Positions 28,101-33,520 of a DNA stretch of 64,000 nt are shown in pieces; position 1 is the stretch's first letter; each line of letters begins with the position of its first letter. The DNA is from Sphingomonas sp. JUb134 (lineage in GTDB: Bacteria; Pseudomonadota; Alphaproteobacteria; Sphingomonadales; Sphingomonadaceae). Made by a program: the position numbers and the translations under genes. Location: contig NZ_SLYP02000001.1 of assembly GCF_004341505.2 (NCBI RefSeq), positions 2,194,501 to 2,258,500 on the forward strand, read 5' to 3'. Under the pieces are notes generated by a model. It had not been told where the DNA came from and searched no databases. It worked only from the letters and a program-made list of their open reading frames with translations.

Positions 28101-28820
28101 GCTGTGCTCCGGGATGCCGACTGCCGCAGTCCGGATCAGTTCGTCACCCTCGCAGAGGTAGATGGCGGCGAAGGGCACGTCGAGCGGATGTTCGGCCATG
28201 GTCTCGACGAGGTCGCGGGCGGCCTCGGCGGGTTCGCGCGCTTCACCGGCCCTCGCACCGAGTTCTCTCAACAGGCGCAGCCGTCGTTCGCTCACCAACT
28301 GCTCGGTCACCTCCGAACACACGGCCAGCATACCGACGATGTTGCCGTCGTCATCTTCGGCCGGCGCATGGCTGACCGAGAAGTACGCCTCTTCGCGATA
28401 GCCGGAACGATGCATCTCCAGCGGCAGCGCCGCCGTCCAGTTCGCCAGGCCCGTCCTCATCACCCGGTCGATCATGGGCCCCAGCGTGTCCCAGGCCTCG
28501 GCAAGGGTAATCCGGATATCGTTGCCGAGCCCCGCCGGATGCCGGTCGCCAATCAGCTTGGAATAGGCATCATTGTAGATCTGGGTGAACGCGTCTCCCC
28601 AGGTGAGAACCATGGGATATTGGGACGACAAAAGGGTACGCACCGTCGAACGAAGGCTCTGCGGCCAGCGCTCGACCGGGCCCAGCGGCGTGCCCGACCA
28701 ATCGATGACGCGGCCAAGCGCGCGGATCTCACCAGGGCCGGCAAACAGTTCTTCCGCGGAGCGGGATCGAAGCGGGACAGGATCAGACAAGCTATCGCAA
28801 CCTTCGCGGTACATCGGCAT
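25194..28820 (-). CDS. Double-kinase hybrid sensor: PAS-GAF-HisKA-HATPase-REC-PAS-PAS-HWE
   Basis: 1208 residues and apparently soluble (no clear membrane helix). The order is: PAS-like domain (about 35-180), GAF (about 190-335), HisKA with H366 (NVSHEFRTPL), HATPase (about 465-580, with DTGEGV and GSGIGLALV), receiver with D672 (LSDIMMPGLDG), two PAS domains (about 765-880 and 895-1005), then an HWE/HisKA_2 kinase with H1021 (NELNHRVKN) and the W-E-E signature. Two different kinase cores with a receiver between them suggest internal phosphorelay or signal integration. The downstream receiver is the expected HWE partner. The signals are unknown. Confidence 0.9.
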   Translation of the reverse strand: MPMYREGCDSLSDPVPLRSRSAEELFAGPGEIRALGRVIDWSGTPLGPVERWPQSLRSTVRTLLSSQYPMVLTWGDAFTQIYNDAYSKLIGDRHPAGLGNDIRITLAEAWDTLGPMIDRVMRTGLANWTAALPLEMHRSGYREEAYFSVSHAPAEDDDGNIVGMLAVCSEVTEQLVSERRLRLLRELGARAGEAREPAEAARDLVETMAEHPLDVPFAAIYLCEGDELIRTAAVGIPEHSVAAPPRMHQGAGAVWPVAAALRGQVTPVDDVQTLVPLVGGPYADPVRCALVLPITGVQGTALGVIIAGVSPNRSLDEGYRSFFELLAGQVSVAMRNARAREDERRRAEELAELDRAKTAFFSNVSHEFRTPLTLLLGPLEDALADSPDRLPAHRGELEMAHRNALRLLRLVNALLDFSRVEADRAEASFELVDLAALTADLSSNFRSAMEKAGLDFTVDVQPLPRPVAVDRSMYETIVLNLLSNAFKFTHQGSVRVRLAALDDGVELTVTDTGEGVAAEELPRLFERFHRIEGQNARSHEGSGIGLALVQKLVQLHGGTISAKSEGPGRGATFRVTLPYGRTIGDTAASATGSTRADAYVEEALRWLPGEAAASRTPLPDARPHLLLADDNADMRAYVERLLRDDYEVTAVANGTEALAAAKRMAPDLVLSDIMMPGLDGFALLRELRADPATAAVPIIFLSARAGEEARVESLEAGADDHIVKPFNAQELRARVAGAIRLADLRGEAASRERVLEAKLATSQAKAALADSEEQLRMLADALPVLITHVDKDLRYRFVNRTFEQWFDRRRENVIGQSVFDVVDPETLAQGRANIDGVLAGEHLSFEQELIFPDGVRRIVQAEYLPQLTSDGQTEGFYSLVQDVSATREQARLLADNERRMRTVLEAVSDGFYAIDADWRLILFNRAAERHFDRSRDEVLGRVMWNVFPEVAGTPFEDVLRRTMIDRVGSRQEMRSVLRPDRFVEIRTAPKEGGGIAVSFSDVTERKEAERHRELLVNELNHRVKNTLAVVQSLAVQSFRDERVPDHARRAFEGRLLALSDAHNLLTRESWASAPLRQIIENALRPFGGANRFDYAGPDLRIGSKASVSLALALHELCTNAAKYGALSQEGGRARIDCSVEQGEPPVFHLCWEEQGGPSVTPPSGRGFGSRLIERGLAAEIGGIVRLRYPPTGVVCEIEAPLPNMEGQE

Positions 28821-28960
28821 CGTTGCTTTAGCGGCAAGCCGGTGAGGCCGCTACAGCGGCTCGAGAACGCGCCGTGGCGGCTGCTCACCTGGAGGCGAGT
28901 GCGCGCCTCGCGAGCCGTTCGGGAGCAGCAAGCTTGACCTGCAGTCGGGCCCGATTGCTT

Positions 28961-29299
28961 TCAAAACTTCATGTCGAACCAGAGGCCGTAGAGCATCAAC
29001 GCTGCTCCGAGTGACCAGAAGGCCGTTCCGACCTTCTTGAGCTGGGGGGCGCCGCTGATCACGACGCTCACAGGAAAACGGTGCAGGTTGGCAGCGTTGA
29101 AGCGCCTGTGAAAGGCGCCTTGCACATCGACCATCTTGTGGACGGCGACGTTCATGATGTTGAGCATCGCGACGACGTTGATCGTGAGTAGCACCTGGAA
29201 CAGGATCGTTGTGAACGCGTGAGACCGGTGCATGTCGAAGTTCTTCAGCGTCCAGCCTATCAGCACGAGGAGGGCCATCCCGCCGAAGATGGCGCCGAG
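28961..29299 (-). pseudogene. C-terminal part of a small membrane-protein gene split by IS21
   Basis: This piece encodes the last about 112 residues of a four-helix membrane protein, including three full transmembrane segments (for example GAIFGGMALLVLIGW and TTILFQVLLTINVVAML) and the end LYGLWFDMKF. Its reading frame continues into the insertion element antisense to istA and could start at 29464, giving a chimeric 167-residue frame, but those first residues are element-derived. The true N-terminal part is at 31873-31975. Joining the parts with one copy of the 7-bp duplication gives 435 bp, a perfect 144-residue frame. I do not recognise the family. Confidence 0.88.
29293..29299. repeat. Left target-site duplication of the IS21 element
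   Basis: CGCCGAG directly abuts the left end of the element and is repeated at 31873-31879. Seven bp is within the 4-8 bp range known for IS21-family insertions. Confidence 0.88.
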
Positions 29300-29326
29300 T
29301 GTGAAGGGCGGTGACAAACCAGGCCA
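29300..29326 (+). repeat. Left terminal inverted repeat of IS21 element (outer)
   Basis: 27 bp beginning TGTGAAGG and ending in AAACCAGGCCA; 22 of 27 positions match the reverse complement of 31846-31872. The inner copy with GGCGGAGTAAAA starts at 29353. Confidence 0.85.
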
Positions 29327-29407
29327 CAGGACCGCCGGCGCAGTGCCGTCGGGGGCGGAGTAAAATCCGGCCAGTTGGTAAGCTGCTCCCTTTGCGGAGC
29401 GGCGGGG

Positions 29408-30895
29408 ATGTTTGTCGTGGAGAGCTACGCAGCGGTCAGACGGTTTGTATTTGTCGAGGGGCATAGTCGCCGGGAAGCGGCGGAGGTGTTCGGGCTGAAC
29501 CGGGATACGGTACGCAAGATGTGCCTGTATTCGGCGCCTCCTGGATACCGCCGGACGAAACCTCCGACCAAGCCGAAGCTCGGGACGCTGCTACCGGTTA
29601 TCGACGCAATCCTGGCAGCCGACCGCGAGGCGCCGGGCAAGCAGCAGCACACGGCCAAGCGGATCTTTGAGCGGCTGCGCGACGAGCATGGCTATACGGG
29701 CGGCTACACGATGGTGAAGGACCATGTGCGGCTGTGCAGGGCCCGCGGGCGCGAGACCTTCGTGCCGCTGGCGCACCCGCCGGGGCATGCACAGGTCGAC
29801 TTTGGCGAGGCGGTCGCGGTCGTCGGCGGGGAGCGGATGAAGATCCACTATTTCTGCATGTCGCTGCCGCAGTCGGATGCCTGCTTCTTCAAGGCGTATC
29901 CGCGCGAGACGACCGAGGCGTTTCTTGACGGGCACGTGTCGGCATTCGCGTTCTTCGGGGGCGTGCCGCTGTCCATCCTCTACGACAACACAACCATCGC
30001 CGTGGCAAAGATCTGCGGCGATGGAACGCGCGAGCGCACACGCGCCTTCACCGAGTTGGTCAGCCACTACCTGTTTCAGGACCGTTTTGCGCGTCCAGCG
30101 CGAGGCAACGACAAAGGCAAGGTCGAGGGGCTGGTGAAGTTTGCGCGCAACAACTTCATGGTGCCCGTGCCGGTCGCTGCCAATTTCGATGTCCTGAACG
30201 CCAGGTTCGAGGAGTCCTGCCGTACGCGCCAGGGCGAGCATGCCGGTCAGCACGCGCAGACCATTGCCGAGCGGCTGGCGGCAGACGTATCGGCATTGCG
30301 CACGCTGCCGTCCGTACCACTGGAGCCATGCGAGAAACGCGCGGCGCGCGTGTCGTCGACCGCGATGGTGCGCTACCGGACCAACGACTATTCGGTGCCG
30401 ACCGCGTACGGCTACCGCGACGTGATGGTGAAGGGGTTCGTCGACGAGGTCGTCATCATATGCGCGGGCGAAGAGATTGCCCGGCACGCGCGTTGCTACG
30501 ACGAAGGCGTATTCGTCTCCAACCCACTGCACTATCTCGCGCTCATCGAGACCAAGCCCGGTGCGCTCGACCAGGCGGCAGCCCTTCAGGACTGGAACCT
30601 GCCGGACATCTTCCAGCATCTGCGCCACCTGCTCGAGGCCCGGATGGGCAACAAGGGTAAACGCGAGTTCATCCAGGTGCTGCGGCTGCTCGAGGCGATG
30701 CCGCTTCCCATCGTCACGGATGCCGTGACCGAGGCAGTCCAGTTGGGCGCACCTGGTTTTGACGCGGTAAAACTCATCGCGCTGGCGCGTATCGAGCGCC
30801 GTCCGCCGCGCCTGGATTTAGCGGCGTATCCGCACGTGCCCAAGATGGACGTCAAAACGACGTGCGCGGCCGACTATGCGGTGCTGGCAGCATGA
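29408..30895 (+). CDS. istA: IS21-family transposase IstA
   Basis: 495 residues from the ATG at 29408, with GGAG eleven bases upstream; an in-frame start at 29375 adds eleven residues and is less likely. An N-terminal helix-turn-helix (HSRREAAEVFGLNRDTVRKM) binds the element ends. The DDE catalytic triad is visible as D131 (AQVDFGEA), D193 (LYDNTTIAV) and E240 (DKGKVEGLVKFAR). IstA carries out strand cleavage and transfer and needs IstB for target selection. It is intact and full length. Confidence 0.95.
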   Translation: MFVVESYAAVRRFVFVEGHSRREAAEVFGLNRDTVRKMCLYSAPPGYRRTKPPTKPKLGTLLPVIDAILAADREAPGKQQHTAKRIFERLRDEHGYTGGYTMVKDHVRLCRARGRETFVPLAHPPGHAQVDFGEAVAVVGGERMKIHYFCMSLPQSDACFFKAYPRETTEAFLDGHVSAFAFFGGVPLSILYDNTTIAVAKICGDGTRERTRAFTELVSHYLFQDRFARPARGNDKGKVEGLVKFARNNFMVPVPVAANFDVLNARFEESCRTRQGEHAGQHAQTIAERLAADVSALRTLPSVPLEPCEKRAARVSSTAMVRYRTNDYSVPTAYGYRDVMVKGFVDEVVIICAGEEIARHARCYDEGVFVSNPLHYLALIETKPGALDQAAALQDWNLPDIFQHLRHLLEARMGNKGKREFIQVLRLLEAMPLPIVTDAVTEAVQLGAPGFDAVKLIALARIERRPPRLDLAAYPHVPKMDVKTTCAADYAVLAA

Positions 30896-31743
30896 CGGAC
30901 AAGGACGCCATGCCGGTGGGCACGACCGCAGGTACGCCACAGGTGCTGCTCGCCCATCATCTCAAACAACTCAAACTGCCAACCGTTCTGCGCGAGTACG
31001 AAAAGGTCGCGCGCGAATGCGCGCAAGGCGGGGTCGACCACACGCGCTACCTGTTGCGGCTTATCGAGTTGGAGCTCATCGACCGCGAGCGCCGGACCAT
31101 CGAGCGACGGATCCGCGCAGCCCGTTTCCCGGCTGTGAAGAGCTTCGACACCTTCGAGTTCACCGCCATCCCCAGCCTGAACAAGATGATGGTGGTCGAG
31201 CTCGCACGGTGCGAATATATCCTGCGCCGCGAGAACGTCATTGCGCTCGGCAACAGCGGGACAGGCAAGACGCATGTAGCCCTCGCGCTCGGCCTGGCGG
31301 CTTGCCAGAAGGGCTTCACAGTCGCCTTCACTACCGCGGCCTCGCTGGTGAACCAGTTGATGGAGGCGCGAGACGAGCGACGGCTGCTCAAGCTCCAACG
31401 CGAGATGGCGGCCGTGAAGCTGCTCGTCGTCGATGAACTCGGCTACGTCCCGTTGTCCCCGACCGGCGCCGAACTGCTCTTCGAGGTGCTGTCGCAGCGC
31501 TACGAGCGCGGCTCGACCATCATCACCTCCAACCTGCCGTTCGAGGACTGGACGCAGGTGCTCGCCTCCGAGCGGCTGACCGGCGCACTGCTCGACCGGC
31601 TCACCCACCATGCCACCATCCTGACCATGAACGGCGACAGCTATCGCCTCAAGCAGTCCACCGGACGCAAACGTCGCGGGGCGGAGCAAAACCAGGCCAG
31701 TGCCCTGTCCGACCCGGACACCGGTGAGATATTATCTTCCTGA
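30892..31743 (+). CDS. istB: IS21-family helper ATPase IstB
   Basis: 283 residues. Its ATG overlaps the istA stop (ATGA), the usual IS21 arrangement. It is an AAA+ protein with Walker A at 120-127 (GNSGTGKT) and Walker B VVDELGYVPL; the following arrangement is that of DnaC/DnaA-like ATPases. IstB assembles on DNA and directs IstA to the target. The last residues (RGAEQNQAS) are encoded by a stretch that repeats the terminal-repeat core (31680-31700), so coding and recognition sequence overlap. Confidence 0.95.
   Translation: MTDKDAMPVGTTAGTPQVLLAHHLKQLKLPTVLREYEKVARECAQGGVDHTRYLLRLIELELIDRERRTIERRIRAARFPAVKSFDTFEFTAIPSLNKMMVVELARCEYILRRENVIALGNSGTGKTHVALALGLAACQKGFTVAFTTAASLVNQLMEARDERRLLKLQREMAAVKLLVVDELGYVPLSPTGAELLFEVLSQRYERGSTIITSNLPFEDWTQVLASERLTGALLDRLTHHATILTMNGDSYRLKQSTGRKRRGAEQNQASALSDPDTGEILSS
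31680..31700 (+). repeat. Internal copy of the IS21 terminal-repeat core inside istB
   Basis: GGCGGAGCAAAACCAGGCCA matches the core of the right terminal repeat exactly over 20 bases, but in the opposite orientation to the right-end copies, i.e. in the same orientation as the left-end copies. Confidence 0.8.
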
Positions 31744-31763
31744 CCATCAGGCCGAGGACGGCA

Positions 31764-31805
31764 ACGATATGAAAAGGGCCCCGATCGGGGCCCTTTTCAT
31801 ATCGT
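31764..31805. terminator. 42-bp perfect palindrome after istB, probable bidirectional terminator
   Basis: Every base of 31764-31805 pairs in a loop-less palindrome whose centre is CGATCG. It holds a GGGCCCC/GGGGCCC stem bordered by AAAA on one side and TTTT on the other, so it can act as an intrinsic terminator in both directions. It lies 20 bp past the istB stop and before the right terminal repeats. Confidence 0.82.
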
Positions 31806-31821
31806 CAGCGCGCGCCTCAAG

Positions 31822-31872
31822 TGGCCTGCTTTTACTCCGCCCCGCTGGCCTGGTTTTGCTCCGCCGTTGACA
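31822..31872 (-). repeat. Right terminal repeats of IS21 element (inner and outer copies)
   Basis: The outer copy 31846-31872 and inner copy 31822-31841 share the core TGGCCTG-TTTT-CTCCGCC, inverted relative to the left-end copies. The element ends at 31872. Confidence 0.85.
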
Positions 31873-31975
31873 CGCCGAGTGCGAGTTTGATGACGAGCCC
31901 GGCACGAAGGCGTGCGGACACGATCAGAGACGCTACGCACAACAAGACAGAGACGAGCCAGGCAACGACATGCAT
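31873..31975 (-). pseudogene. N-terminal part of the membrane-protein gene split by IS21
   Basis: The ATG at 31975 is preceded by GGAG at a proper distance. The first 34 residues form a start signal and a transmembrane helix (WLVSVLLCVASLIV) and then run into the right end of the insertion element. The coding frame continues at 29292 and below. The first 7 bases next to the element (31873-31879) are the target duplication. The insertion falls at the start of the second membrane helix, so no functional protein is expected. Confidence 0.85.
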
Positions 31976-32230
31976 GTGAAAACTCCGTGGGCCGCCTCTT
32001 CTTAGCCGCTCCCGCTTCCGGTTGAAAACGGCAGCAGCGATATGAACGAGCATCCGTTCGCGGGCAGTGGCTGAGAGGCTGCGTACGTGCGGCGCTGGGT
32101 CTTGGGCCGTGAGATGGCGGAAAAGATGCGTTTCCCTGTGCCGCCGCGAAGCCAAGCCAGACGCATCCTATGTAGGAAGTGGCGAGGCTGATTGCCGCGG
32201 CCGGCGGCATCCATCTAACGGGAGTGCATC

Positions 32231-33247
32231 ATGAAAAAGATCGGGTTCCTTTCGTTCGGCCATTGGTCGGCATCTGCGCAGTCCGCAACCCGATCCGCCT
32301 CAGACGTGCTTCTGCAGTCGATCGATCTTGCTGTTGCCGCGGAAGAACTCGGCGCAGATGGTGCGTACTTCCGCGTTCACCATTTCGCGCAGCAGTTGGC
32401 ATCGCCTTTCCCACTGCTGGCGGCCGTGGGCGCTAGAACCAGCCGGATCGAGATTGGCACGGGCGTCATCGATATGCGGTATGAAAACCCGTTCTACATG
32501 GCGGAGGATGCGGGATCCGCCGACCTGATCAGCCGCGGCCGGCTGCAACTCGGCATCAGTCGGGGCTCGCCCGAACAGGTGATCGAGGGATGGCGCCACT
32601 TTGGCTATGCGCCCAGGGAGGGGGAGAACGACGCCGACATGGGCCGGAGGCATGCGGAGGTTCTGCTCGATTTGCTGCGAGGTGAGGGGTTCGCGAAGCC
32701 GAGCCCCAACCCGATGTTTCCCAATCCACCGGGCTTGTTGCGGGTGGAACCGCATGCGCCGGGCCTGCGTCGGCGCATTTGGTGGGGATCGGCGTCGAAC
32801 GCCACCGCGATCTGGGCTGCGCAGCGCGGCATGCACCTGCAAAGCTCAACCCTGAAGGCGGACGAGAGTGGTGAGCCACTTCACGTACAGCAGGCCAAGC
32901 AGATCCGGATCTACCGTCAGGCATGGAAGGAAGCAGGGCACGATTGGGAGCCGCGTGTTTCCGTCTCGCGCTCGATCTTCCCGCTCATGAACGACCGCGA
33001 CCGTGCCTATTTCGGGCGGGGCAGTAGCAGCGACCAGATCGGAGTGATCGACAATATGCGCGCGGTGTTCGGCCGTTCCTACGCCGCCGAACCCGAACAG
33101 TTGATCGCCCAACTGCGGGCGGACGAGGGCATCGCCGAAGCCGATACGCTGCTGCTCACGATTCCGAACCAGCTTGGCGTGGACTATAACGCCCATGTGC
33201 TTGATGCCATCCTCACGCACGTCGCACCCGCGCTCGGCTGGCGCTGA
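32231..33247 (+). CDS. LLM-class flavin-dependent oxidoreductase
   Basis: 338 residues, a luciferase-like TIM barrel. Typical blocks are MKKIGFLSFGHW at the start, AEELGADGAYFRVHHFA, IEIGTGVIDMRYENPFYMAEDAGSADLIS, LQLGISRGSPEQ and RRIWWGSASNATA. The last two are where FMN phosphate and isoalloxazine contacts usually lie. Family members use reduced flavin and oxygen or F420; substrates include alkanesulfonates, nitrilotriacetate and aldehydes, and none can be assigned here. GGGAG lies just before the ATG. It stands 270 bp before the TonB receptor and sulfatase genes on the same strand, so a role in the same utilisation module is possible. Confidence 0.87.
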   Translation: MKKIGFLSFGHWSASAQSATRSASDVLLQSIDLAVAAEELGADGAYFRVHHFAQQLASPFPLLAAVGARTSRIEIGTGVIDMRYENPFYMAEDAGSADLISRGRLQLGISRGSPEQVIEGWRHFGYAPREGENDADMGRRHAEVLLDLLRGEGFAKPSPNPMFPNPPGLLRVEPHAPGLRRRIWWGSASNATAIWAAQRGMHLQSSTLKADESGEPLHVQQAKQIRIYRQAWKEAGHDWEPRVSVSRSIFPLMNDRDRAYFGRGSSSDQIGVIDNMRAVFGRSYAAEPEQLIAQLRADEGIAEADTLLLTIPNQLGVDYNAHVLDAILTHVAPALGWR

Positions 33248-33520
33248 GGCGCCACCGCCGATCCTCGCGGGTGCGCTGCCACCGTTGATCGGAAACCGAG
33301 CCTCTGCGCGATCTTACCTGTCCTTCCTGAGGACAGCGATTGCTGATGCACCGGTTCAGCTCGCCGACGAGGGACGTCCCACCCGCCCGCTGCGCCTGAA
33401 TGCCTAGCGCAGGGACCTTGGCCGCCCTGACAACCGCAGGTGTTCTCGACGCAAGCAAAGCTATCTCGTTATTCCCACTCGATTGATAGGAGAATAGAAG
33501 AAGACGAACTGCAGGGAGCG

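Larger units (their letters stand above)
29300..31872 (+). mobile_element. Complete IS21-family insertion sequence (2573 bp)
   Basis: The element carries the istA and istB genes with a 4-bp overlap. Its ends are 27-bp imperfect inverted repeats (29300-29326 and 31846-31872, 22 of 27 positions matching, both starting TG). A second, inner copy of the repeat core occurs on each side (29353-29374 and 31822-31841), as in other IS21 members with multiple terminal repeats for IstA binding. A 7-bp target duplication flanks it. Both genes are open and their catalytic motifs are intact, and the ends match, so the element looks recent and potentially active. It interrupts a small membrane-protein gene. 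Confidence 0.93.

Noticed and set aside
29344-29374. Left end of the IS21 element at 29344
   Set aside because: This is the inner repeat copy. The outer repeat at 29300 pairs better with the right end and is flanked by the target duplication.
28961-29464. Functional 167-residue membrane-protein gene starting inside the IS
   Set aside because: The first residues come from DNA inside the insertion element; the true start is at 31975, so this is a split gene.
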